From Limonium bicolor (Eukaryota; Streptophyta; Magnoliopsida; Caryophyllales; Plumbaginaceae): a DNA stretch of 64,000 nt. The stretch is taken from positions 171,364,085 to 171,428,084 of the forward strand of contig CM041780.1 in NCBI GenBank assembly GCA_023374045.1, in the 5' to 3' direction. Each line of letters begins with the position of its first letter. Within the stretch, counting starts at the first letter, position 1. Made by a program: the position numbers and the translations under genes. The notes beneath the pieces were generated by a model, which saw only the letters and a list, made by a program, of their open reading frames with translations, was not told where the DNA came from and did no database searches. This document shows, in pieces, positions 45,188-56,040 of this stretch.

Positions 45188-47261
45188 AAATAACTACTAA
45201 GTCCTTATAAACTTAACCTTAAACACTTAAATCATTTCACTTAACTTAAGCTCTTAAGTCCTTATATGCCTATCTTTCTAATCATCATTACCCTCCTAAT
45301 GGTGGACTACTAATGCCACCCTTTCTTTCCTTTTTTTTATATGAGGCCGACCGACCTTGCAAAGGAGGTCCCAAGGTCGGTCGAAACCAGTGCACTTCCC
45401 CGTTTGAAAATGTCAACCCGACCGACCTTGCCAAGGTCGGTCCAAGTCAGAAGACATTCCCGCTTGAAAATTCTAGCCCAACCGACCTTGCCAAGGTCGG
45501 CCCTAAGGGAGGTAGAAGTTAGAAAGCTTCCTGGATGGGTAATTTAAGCCCGACCGACCTTGCCAAGGTCGGTCCCAAGGTCGATCCTAAGGGAGGTCGA
45601 AGTCAGAAAGCTTCCTGGATGGGTAATTTTAGCCCGACCGACCTTGCCAAGGTCGGTCCTAAGGTAGGTCAAAGTCAGACCCTTGTTTCTAAGTGCTTAT
45701 TTCACTCCAAACCTTTCCATAAGTGTCCTAGTATGTTCTAAAATCATTTTGGAACTTTAATACACTCTTAAATCATCCACCAAACTCCTTAATCCACCCA
45801 CAATCAAACTCCTTAATCATTTACTCAAATTCTTTCTAAATGCTTCACACTTAGAACTTAATTCCTTACACTTCCAACTTGTAAATTTTGCCTATAACTT
45901 CAACTAACCAAAGTGTTTCCTTTCAACCAAGATAACTACTCCTCAAACACTATTACTCATTCCCATTTCCTTTACTCAAACTTCTCAAACTTCTCAAGGT
46001 TAACTACTCTAGTTCATGCTCACATACTTACAAGACTTAACACCTTATTTTCCTTCTAACCTTACACTAGTTTTACAACTTCTCTTATCACGGTTTTGGT
46101 ACTTTAAATTCACCATACTGTCTTCTCAAAGTGGTTTAGCCATTAAAAATGGATGATTACCTTGGAGTCTCAAGATGGACTTGGTAATGAATCAAGGAGG
46201 ACCTTCAATAGTCCTTTAGATATTGAAACAAGCTAGTTCAAGGAGTAAAACAAAGCTCCATGAGAAGTCAATTTTCGGACATCAAGGAGAAATGAAGGAA
46301 AGTTGATTTTTCTTTCACTTTTCTTACCTTGAATGAGAGGAGATGAAGTGGAGCTCTTAAAAATGAATTTTCCTCCTTAAATGGAGTTTTTTAATGGCAT
46401 CAAACTTGATCTTTTGGAGATTTGAAAAGATGGAATGAAAGAGCTTGCTCCAACTAAGAGTAATCTAAGCTTAGTATTTTATTTAGAGCAATATTGTGGA
46501 TTTGGTGAGCAAATGAAGATGGAGGAGAATGGAGCTGGTTCTTACGGTTTTGGAGAGGATGAAGATGAAGAAAAACGGTGGAGAAGAAGGAATGAGGAGA
46601 AGAGGGAGAGATGAGCTAGTTTTGTAAGATATTTACCTTAAAGCAAATAGTACTCTACTTTATTTCCCTCTTCTTTTTCTAACTTGGCTGGCACATATTG
46701 GTGACTCATCACCTCTAAAAACTGGCCCCCTCCTCTTAATGGGATATTTATGGCCTTTGTTGACCAATTACTTAAGCTAAGTTGACTAAAGTCCAAATTA
46801 AGCATTATTTGGGCACTATTCATAATTAGTGCACATATTTGTGAAATTTTTGGTTTCCCATTGATTTAGGCTTCCTAATGTGATACTAAGTAGTACACAA
46901 GTTGATTAAGGTGTAATCATGGTCATCTAGCTACTCAAAACCTCTTTCTAAGACAATTTTTCAAAAATGTGCTTTAAGACTCCTTTAAGCACAATTTGTG
47001 TTTTAACTTGTTTTTAAGCTTGGTTTTCTTTGGCAATTGATTTAACATGTCCATTAGCATGTTAATAAGTCTTATAATGATATTTGGGTCCTAATCCAAG
47101 TTACTCCAAGCTTAGAGCATGTTTTTGCTTAAATTGCTCTTATGGTGTTTCCTTGTGTTTTCTAAGGTTTAAATTGTTTACCAATGTTTCTAAGGCATAT
47201 TTTAGCCTTATTATATCTTATTTTAACATCTAAACACCATATCTAGGTTTGGGGTATCTCA
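45188..47261 (-). repeat. Element E 3' LTR, first part
   Basis: On the minus strand it starts TGAGATACCCC at 47261, directly after the PPT. It contains AG/CT-biased stretches and the GACCGACCTTG/CAAGGTCGGTC array (45344-45672), and is cut at 45188 by H. No gene is supported. Confidence 0.8.
45344..45672. repeat. GACCGACCTTG-C-CAAGGTCGGTC palindrome array in LTR E
   Basis: There are five units, each an almost perfect 23-base palindrome (GACCGACCTTG, one C, CAAGGTCGGTC), some followed by another CCAAGGTCG half. Spacers of about 40-60 bases include a repeated GAAAGCTTCCTGGATGGGTA. This is the most regular array in the window. Confidence 0.92.
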
Positions 47262-47296
47262 ATCTACCCCCCTTAAAAGAACTTTGTCCCCAAAGT
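47262..47296 (-). other. Polypurine tract and hairpin of element E
   Basis: The minus strand reads AACTTTG-GGGA-CAAAGTT, then CTTTTAAGGGGGGTAGAT directly before the LTR start. It has the same layout as A and D. Confidence 0.75.
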
Positions 47297-47530
47297 TCAC
47301 ACGTATGCTATAACATTTACATCACACCAATAACTTAATACCATAAATTATATTCACTTTTACACCGCTTAAGACTCATATGGTCTGTCACAAAGTACAA
47401 TAAATAAGTACCATACATATCTCATATCTAATACCAAGTGCAATACATATTGTATCTTACACAAGACCAACAAGCAAACGACAAGCATCACACTGTGATT
47501 GTTCGTTTACTACTCAAAAGCAAGGAAGCA

Positions 47531-47547
47531 CTACCCCCCTTAAAAGG
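47531..47547 (-). other. Second PPT-like motif after pol (element E)
   Basis: The minus strand reads CCTTTTAAGGGGGGTAG, preceded by GGTACGGGGCGTACA, about 30 bases after the pol stop, as in element A. Confidence 0.6.
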
Positions 47548-47575
47548 TGTACGCCCCGTACCCTATACAGACGAT

Positions 47576-48360
47576 CTAGTCGGTGAACAACGAAGGGTAC
47601 TTCGATCTCATCTTATTCTTTAACTCCCAGGTGGCCTCTTCGACATCCTGGTTAGACCAGAGAACCTTCACCAGTCGCACTGACTTATGGCGAGTGTCCC
47701 TAGTCTTAGTATCCAAGATTCTCTGAGGAGTCTCCACTGATCTCATATTTGGCTCTAAAGTCAATCTCTCAGGCTCTAAAACATGGGAGGGGTGGTGCAT
47801 GTACTTCTTTAGTTGTGAAACATAAAAGACGTCATGCACTTTACCCAGCTCAGCAGACAAATTCAACCTGTAAGCAACTGGGTCCACCCGCTCCGTAATC
47901 TCATAAGGACCCACAAATTTTGGGCTCAGTTTGCCCTTTTGTCCAAATCTGAACACACCCTTCGTCGGTGAGACTCGTAGAAATACCTGGTTGCCCACTA
48001 CAAACTCCAGGTCTCGTCGTCGAATATCAGCATACGACTTCTGCCTATCTTGAGTAGCTCTCCTGTTCTCTCTGATTTGGTGAACCTCAGCCTGAACTTG
48101 CTCTAAGTACTCTGGTCCTATAATGACCGCCTCACTCGACTCATCCCAGCAGAGCAGTGTATGACATGGTTTACCGTACAACGCTTGGAAAGGTGTCGTC
48201 TTGATCGAAGCATGGTAGCTATTGTTATACGAGAACTTGATCAGATGCAACTTGTCAATCCAACTGCCCTGAAAGTCCAAGGCACATGCTCTCAGCACGT
48301 CCTCGAGTGTTTGAATTGTATGCTCAGTCTAACCATCTGTCTGAGGATGGAACGCGGTAC
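47576..48360 (-). pseudogene. pol: Element E integrase C-terminal half and chromodomain
   Basis: The frame follows the F insertion. It begins with the end of FHPQTDG, then TLEDVLRACALDFQGSW, IKFSYNNSYHASIK, FQALYGKPC, the GPYEITERVDPVAYRL module, HVLEPERLTLEPN, and a chromodomain (VKVLWSNQDVEEATWELK) at the C-terminus. It ends with a TAG stop at 47576-47578. A stop (UAA/UAG type) breaks it near 48330. It would join the N-terminal half at 57682 if F were absent. Confidence 0.88.
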
Positions 48361-50020
48361 TACAGACTGTATATTGTGAGAGTGGTTGGAACTGGTGTAA
48401 ATAAAACAAATGAAAAAAAAGGAAATTAAAAACTCAAAATAACTGTCGGGCTGCAAACAAAATCCCGGTCGCAGTAGTATAGTAAAATGTAAGCGACCGG
48501 ATATCGAACCGTTGGACTAAAGGGAATTATCTAATTCCTAAGCGGTGTCACAAAGAGGGGGATTAATTGACTTGTTTAAATAAATAAAAAGGAAACATAA
48601 AATAAACTAAGTAAAAGGTAAATTAAATGGGACTCTGGGTTCAGGTTAATAAACTGCTCTTTTATGCTATGTCTACCGGTTTAATTATAATAGTTTGGCA
48701 AAATTCCTCTTAATATCTTAAGGACTAAATCATAGACTCAAAAGAACTCGTTTACCAGAAAATGCTCGGTCTAATCTAGATTCAAGCAACACATGTAAAC
48801 GGACGGTTTAAATATGAGAAATTATATTTGCATCTGAAAATACTAACTTATAAAAATAAGCTTTCTCCATATTTACGGCTTAATTAACCTATTTATTTAT
48901 CACGGGTCTGATCAAAATAGATTTAGTAAAGCATTTTAATAAATCCATGTAATTTATTAAAAAGGCGAGAGATAAGCTTTAATCGTAACAAACTGTATTA
49001 AAACTAAACCGATAAAATATATTGCATAATTAATACAAACACATAATAACCATTCCCAGAGTATAGATATTCTAGTCTAACATATTAAATAGACAAACAG
49101 AAACAAGAGTAGTCGAAATCATCGACTCCTGGATTTATTCTGCTATTTGTATACGTAGGACTAGAGGTGGATAAGGTGGAATGAAAAGAAAACAAAATGG
49201 AGAAGACGGGAGAAGAGAAATGGGATGAACGTGTGATTTGTGGTTTAGTGGATCAATGATGGATGGATTTCATGAACAAGCAGTGGGTTTATATAGAAGA
49301 AAGGAGGAGGAAGAAGACAGAACTGGCGACAGAGCTGGAAACAGACGCGTGAGGGATTTAAGGTAGGCACCTGATATGGTTTATGGAGTAGATGGATATG
49401 TCTGCAGGCAAGTTGGCAAAGAAAACCAGTCGACAGTTTCTGGATCTGGGTTGCATTTATTTCCTGTCCGTGCTTTTTTTCACGGACTCATTTATCTCTT
49501 GTCCGTCCATTTTTCCACGGACATATTTACTTCTTGCTTCTGTCCGCCCCTTGTCCGGTCCTGGTTCCGCGGACACAATTGCCCTGTCCGGCCCTAGTTG
49601 AGCGGACAAGACCTGGACGCTACATGCTCTGTCCGGCCTTTGTAATGCGGACAAGACACGGACGCTCCAAGCTCTGTCCGGCCTTTGTAATGCGGACACG
49701 GACGCTCCAAGCTCTGTCCAGCCTTTGTAATGCGGACAAGATACGGACGCAAGTCTTTGACTCGTTTTCTTTTGCGAACTTTGACTGGCTCTAGATTCTT
49801 CGTTTGGACTCCGTTTTTCAAGCCGTTTGCGCCTATGTGTTCATCTCTTTGTCTACTTTGCTCCTAGCTTGGTTTTCCTCATGTTTAATCAATAAATTTG
49901 TGAGATTACCAATAAAACATAACTGGAGGAAAACTAACCAAAGTGAAGAAATGAGCAAGAAAAGTGCTAATATAATATATGAAATACACCTATAAAACAT
50001 GCTCATTTGGACACTTATCA
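48361..50020 (-). repeat. Element F LTR 1 (3' terminal copy)
   Basis: On the minus strand it starts TGATAAGTGTCC and ends ACAGTCTGTA; the final base pair differs from the TGCA of the other copies. Minus TATATAAA at 49288-49295 is a likely TATA box. The GTCCG/CGGAC array is upstream of it at 49464-49755. No gene is seen. Confidence 0.92.
49464..49755. repeat. CTGTCCGGCC...GCGGACAAGACACGGACG array in LTR F1
   Basis: Units of about 45 bases have CTGTCCGGCCTTTGTAATGC, then GGACAAGACACGGACGCTCC. Copy number and spacing differ among the three LTRs: LTR 1 lacks CAAGA in one unit, and LTR 3 lacks an ACAATTGCCCTGTCC block. The other copies are at 53298-53590 and 57147-57410. Confidence 0.9.
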
Positions 50021-52189
50021 CACCCCCACACTTATCTTTTTGCTTGTCCTCAAGTAAAACCATGTACCCAAGCAAGTAGGGAATGCTCAATACTAACAAA
50101 TATTATTATGAAGGGTAGGATAAAGAGGTGAACAGTACATGATCTTTTAAACTTTTCGAGGAGTGTGATCCATCAACTGCTGGTGGCACAGGTGTACTCA
50201 GGGTAAAAATAAAAATTAGAGTTTCGGGGTATGATCCGGAGTACTTCAATGCTTCTTAGTTAAGGTGACTTTGAGAACTTTTACCATGGCCAACTTCTCT
50301 CAAGAATGGGCATTGAGGAGAAAACAAAAGGAAAAATAGATTTATGCATTTGTTTCACTTTTGCATAAGAGATGAGAAGATAATATGTAGGCATCAAGCC
50401 TTTGTTTTTAAGAACACTCAACTCTCTTTGTTGGTTACCAATGGTGTCTCGCAAGTCCCTTGCTTTTTTTTGTTTTTTTTTATAGAGAAGCACCCCTTAG
50501 CAATCCCTAAGAAAGAAGACAGAAAGAACCCTTGAGCAATAAAAATCCAACCATTGCAGATCATTTGGTCACACCGCATTGAAAATGCTCCTCAAAAGCA
50601 ATCAAAATTTTTAAAATTTTTGTACCATTTATCCCACAATTCATAACAGTATTTATTCATAAAGAGAACAACCCACATCAGCAGGGTCCATAATTTAAAT
50701 TTTTGGACTAACACAAGATAAGCAGAGAGATTAAACATTTTAGCATAAAATTTCACCGAAAAGGGTTCTCCCCCACACTTAAGCTGGAGCAATGTCCTCA
50801 TTGCGTAGGAAGAATTAAATTAACGAGGTCATGCAATCTACTAGAGTTCTCACACTATGCAAAGCAATAGGGAGTATGTAAAAATTTTAAGTGCAAAGCA
50901 AGGAGAATGTACTCCCCAGAGTTCGCAGAGTGTGTAGAGTAGCTCCCCCACACTTGAGTTCAGCTGTAGGAATGTGCAAGATGTTCCTGTAATAAATATT
51001 CTAAACAGCCAGAAGAACTCAAGTTAATTCTCCTCGTTCTCTCTCCTTTCTTTTTTTTATTTATTTATTTTACATATATATATGGAAGAAATAACATAAA
51101 ACAAAAATAGTAGGATAATAAAATGTAACCACTGGGTTGCCTCCCAGTAAGCTGCCCGTATTTATAGTCTTTGGCTAGACTCCCGCTTCGTTATCCTGGA
51201 TCAAAAATAAAAGTAGAAAATAGCTTTGCCAGGAAGACGAAGTTAGTAGTAATTATAAACAAATCACCTGGATCAAAACAAAACGTCACCTCGACAAATA
51301 AAATAGGAAAAATACTCCACAAAACCTGGTGTCTAAGGAGGTACTGCCGATAACGTAGTTATAACAGAAGATCAGGTGGAGATGGCTTTTCTTCCTCAAA
51401 TTGGAGGATGTAAACATCCTCCTCTTGTAGTTGAGGCTTATAGAGGCAGGGTGGAAGTTGATGTTGTAGCGGTGGTTGCACGTCGTCGCCGGAGTTGCTG
51501 CTGCGGTGCGTCGGTGGTGAGAAGAGTAGAAGAAAGAAAATAAAATTCGGGAGCGTGACAATTTTTTTTTTTGCATGCTGGGCGCGTCCGTCCTTCGTCC
51601 GTGCAAATAAGGGCGGACGCGTTTGTTTCCTGTCTTGCGTCCGGCTTGCGTCCGGCCTTTTAAGGGCGGACGTGAGCTCCGTTCTTTTTTTTTCGTTTTT
51701 ATTATGTGTCCGTGTTTGTGTCCGGCTTTTTAAGGCGGGACACAACTAAACTTTTTTTTTTATAAACCGAAAACATTGAAACAGAAAGAAATAAAATAAA
51801 ACAAAGTAAATGCAGTAAATAATGAAAAGATAAAGGGCAAAATATAAATGATAGGGGAATTTGAATGACAGGAATTTAAAGAACTGGAATTTAAATGACA
51901 GGAATTTAAATGACAGAAATTTAAATGACAGAAATTTAAATGTTAGGAATTAGATGATAGAATTTAAATGTTAGAAGTTAGATTGCTGAAATTAAATGTT
52001 AGAAGTTAGTATAACCAACAAACATAATAATATAAACAAAATATAGTAGATAATTAGTATAAACAATAAACAACATAATATAAACGTAATATTAACAGAA
52101 TAAAGAAAACAGAATATTATAATATAACAGGTGAATTATCCGGGGCTTAGGGACTAGAATAAATCTAGTCCCCGGCAGCGGCGCCATTT
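50021..52189 (-). other. Element F internal region 1 (non-coding)
   Basis: It contains, on the minus strand, a primer site (52169-52186, TGGCGCCGCTGCCGGGGA), AATTTAAATGACAG leader repeats (51860-51960), a GTCCG/CGGAC cluster (51584-51745) and the PPT box (50021-50054). Two blocks match element C (50940-51045, 51133-51183). No gag, pol or other gene is seen; the small frames have no recognisable domain. Confidence 0.85.
52169..52186 (-). other. Primer binding site, element F (middle LTR)
   Basis: The minus strand reads TGGCGCCGCTGCCGGGGA, three bases after the LTR end, differing from the site of C by one base. The second copy at 56020-56037 has one further change (GGTGCC). Confidence 0.85.
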
Positions 52190-53857
52190 TGCAGACTGTA
52201 TATTGTGAGAGTAGTTGGAACTGGTGTAAATAAAACAAATGAAAAAAAAGGAAATTAAAAACTCAAAATAACTGTCGGGCTGCAAACAAAATCCCGGTCG
52301 CAGTAGTATAGTAAAATGTAAGCGACCGGATATCGAACCGTTGGACTAAAGGGAATTATCTAATTCCTAAGCGGTGTCACAAAGAGGGGGATTAATTGAC
52401 TTGTTTAAATAAATAAAAAGGAAACATAAAATAAACTAAGTAAAAGGTAAATTAAATGGGACTCTGGGTTCAGGTTAATATAATCTGCTCTTTTATGCTA
52501 TGTCTACCGGTTTAATTATAATAGTTTGGCAAAATTCCTCTTAATATCTTAAGGACTAAATCATAGACTCAAAAGAACTCGTTTACCAGAAAATGCTCGG
52601 TCTAATCTAGATTCAAGCAACACACATGTAAACGGACGGTTTAAATATGAGAAATTATATTTGCATCTGAAAATACTAACTTATAAAAATAAGCTTTCTC
52701 CATATTTACGGCTTAATTAACCTATTTATTTATCACGGGTCTGATCAAAATAGATTTAGTAAAGCATTTTAATAAATCCATGTAATTTATTAAAAAGGCG
52801 AGAGATAAGCTTTAATCGTAACAAACTGTATTAAAACTAAACCGATAAAATATATTGCATAATTAATACAAACACATAATAACCATTCCCAGAGTATAGA
52901 TATTCTAGTCTAACATATTAAATAGACAAACAGAAACAAGAGTAGTCGAAATCATCGACTCCTGGATTTATTCTGCTATTTGTATACGTAGGACTAGAGG
53001 TGGATAAGGTGGAATGAAAAGAAAACAAAATGGAGAAGACGGGAGAAGAGAAATGGGATGAACGTGTGATTTGTGGTTTAGTGGATCAATGATGGATGGA
53101 TTTCATGAACAAGCAGTGGGTTTATATAGAAGAAAGGAGGAGGAAGAAGACAGAACTGGCGACAGAGCTGGAGACAGACGCGTGAGGGATTTAAGGTAGG
53201 CACCTGATATGGTTTATGGAGTAGATGGATATGTCTGCAGGCAAGTGGCAAAGAAAACCAGTCGACAGTTTCTGGATCTGGGTTGCATTTATTTCCTGTC
53301 CGTGCTTTTTTTCACGGACTCATTTATCTCTTGTCCGTCCATTTTTCCACGGACATATTTACTTCTTGCTTCTGTCCGCCCCTTGTCCGGTCCTGGTTCC
53401 GCGGACACAATTGCCCTGTCCGGCCCTAGTTGAGCGGACAAGACCTGGACGCTACATGCTCTGTCCGGCCTTTGTAATGCGGACAAGACACGGACGCTCC
53501 AAGCTCTGTCCGGCCTTTGTAATGCGGACAAGACACGGACGCTCCAAGCTCTGTCCAGCCTTTGTAATGCGGACAAGATACGGACGCAAGTCTTTGACTC
53601 GTTTTCTTTTGCGAACTTTGACTGGCTCTAGATTCTTCGTTTGGACTCCGTTTTTCAAGCCGTTTGCGCCTATGTGTTCATCTCTTTGTCTACTTTGCTC
53701 CTAGCTTGGTTTTCCTCATGTTTAATCAATAAATTTGTGAGATTACCAATAAAACATAACTGGAGGAAAACTAACCAAAGTGAAGAAATGAGCAAGAAAA
53801 GTGCTAATATAATATATGAAATACACCTATAAAACATGCTCATTTGGACACTTATCA
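52190..53857 (-). repeat. Element F LTR 2 (middle copy)
   Basis: It is nearly identical to LTR 1 and LTR 3, with plus-strand ends TGCAGACTGT and ACACTTATCA. TATA box on minus at 53121-53128; array at 53298-53590. It is shared between the two tandem units. Confidence 0.92.
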
Positions 53858-56040
53858 CACCCCCACACTTATCTTTTTGCTTGTCCTCAAGTAAAACCAT
53901 GTACCCAAGCAAGTAGGGAATGCTCAATACTAACAAATATTATTATGAAGGGTAGGATAAAGAGGTGAACAGTACATGATCTTTTAAACTTTTCGAGGAG
54001 TGTGATCCATCAACTGCTGGTGGCACAGGTGTACTCAGGGTAAAAATAAAAATTAGAGTTTCGGGGTATGATCCGGAGTACTTCAATGCTTCTTAGTTAA
54101 GGTGACTTTGAGAACTTTTACCATGGCCAACTTCTCTCAAGAATGGGCATTGAGGAGAAACAAAAGGAAAAATAGATTTATGCATTTGTTTCACTTTTGC
54201 ATAAGAGATGAGAAGATAATATGTAGGCATCAAGCCTTTGTTTTTAAGAACACTCAACTCTCTTTGTTGGTTACCAATGGTGTCTCGCAAGTCCCTTGCT
54301 TTTTTTTTTGGTTTTTTTTTATAGAGAAGCACCCTTAGCAATCCCTAAGAAAGAAGACAGAAAGAACCCTTGAGCAATAAAAATCCAACCATTGCAGATC
54401 ATTTGGTCACACCGCATTGAAAATGCTCCTCAAAAGCAATCAAAATTTTTAAAATTTTTGTACCATTTATCCCACAATTCATAACAGTATTTATTCATAA
54501 AGAGAACAACCCACATCAGCAGGGTCCATAATTTAAATTTTTGGACTAACAAGATAAGCAGAGAGATTAAACATTTTAGCATAAAATTTCACCGAAAAGG
54601 GTTCTCCCCCACACTTAAGCTGGAGCAATGTCCTCATTGCGTAGGAAGAATTAAATTAACGAGGTCATGCAATCTACTAGAGTTCTCACACTATGCAAAG
54701 CAATAGGGAGTATGTAAAAATTTTAAGTGCAAAGCAAGGAGAATGTACTCCCCAGAGTTCGCAGAGTGTGTAGAGTAGCTCCCCCACACTTGAGTTCAGC
54801 TGTAGGAATGTGCAAGATGTTCCTGTAATAAATATTCTAAACAGCCAGAAGAACTCAAGTTAATTCTCCTCGTTCTCTCTCCTTTCTTTTTTTTATTTAT
54901 TTATTTTACATATATATATGGAAGAAATAACATAAAACAAAAATAGTAGGATAATAAAATGTAACCACTGGGTTGCCTCCCAGTAAGCTGCCCGTATTTA
55001 TAGTCTTTGGCTAGACTCCCGCTTCGTTATCCTGGATCAAAAATAAAAGTAGAAAATAGCTTTGCCAGGAAGACGAAGTTAGTAGTAATTATAAACAAAT
55101 CACCTGGATCAAAACAAAACGTCACCTCGACAAATAAAATAGGAAAAATACTCCACAAAACCTGGTGTCTAAGGAGGTACTGCCGATAACGTAGTTATAA
55201 CAGAAGACCGGTGGAGATGGCTTTTCTTCCTCAAATTGGAGGATGTAAACATCCTCCTCTTGTAGTTGAGGCTTATAGAGGCAGGGTGGAAGTTGATGTT
55301 GTAGCGGTGGTTGCACGTCGTCGCCGGAGTTGCTGCTGCGGTGCGTCGGTGGTGAAGAGTAGAGTAGAAGAAAGAAAATAAAATTCGGGAGCGTGATAAT
55401 TTTTTTTTTGCATGCTGGGCGCGTCCGTCCTTCGTCCGTGCAAATAAGGGCGGACGCGTTTGTTTCCTGTCTTGCGTCCGGCTTGCGTCCGGCCTTTTAA
55501 GGGCGGACGTGAGCTCCGTTCTTTTTTTTTCGTTTTTATTATGTGTCCGTGTTTGTGTCCGGCTTTTTAAGGCGGGACACAACTAAACTTTTTTTTTTTA
55601 TAAACCGAAAACATTGAAACAGAAAGAAATAAAATAAAACAAAGTAAATGCAGTAAATAATGAAAAGATAAAGGGCAAAATATAAATGATAGGGGAATTT
55701 GAATGACAGGAATTTAAAGAACTGGAATTTAAATGACAGAATTTAAATGACAGGAATTTAAATGACAGAAATTTAAATGACAGAAATTTAAATGTTAGGA
55801 ATTAGATGATAGAATTTAAATGTTAGAAGTTAGATTGCTGAAATTAAATGTTAGAAGTTAGTAAACCAACAAACATAATAATATAAACAAAATATAGTAG
55901 ATAATTAGTATAAACAATAAACAACATAATATAAACGTAATATTAACAGAATAAAGAAAACAGAATATTATAATATAACAGGTGAATTATCCGGGGCTTA
56001 GGGACTAGAATAAATCTAGTCCCCGGCAGCGGCACCATTT
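53858..56040 (-). other. Element F internal region 2 (non-coding)
   Basis: This is a near-identical copy of internal region 1 with small indels (for example one extra AATTTAAATGACAG unit near 55735-55760). Primer site at 56020-56037. No gene is seen. Confidence 0.88.

Noticed and set aside
49457..49821. Open frames rich in SALQRPDRA or LCPAFVMRTR repeats in the F LTRs
   Set aside because: Same reason: the 45-base array units (divisible by 3) give long frames on both strands; no start context or domain.
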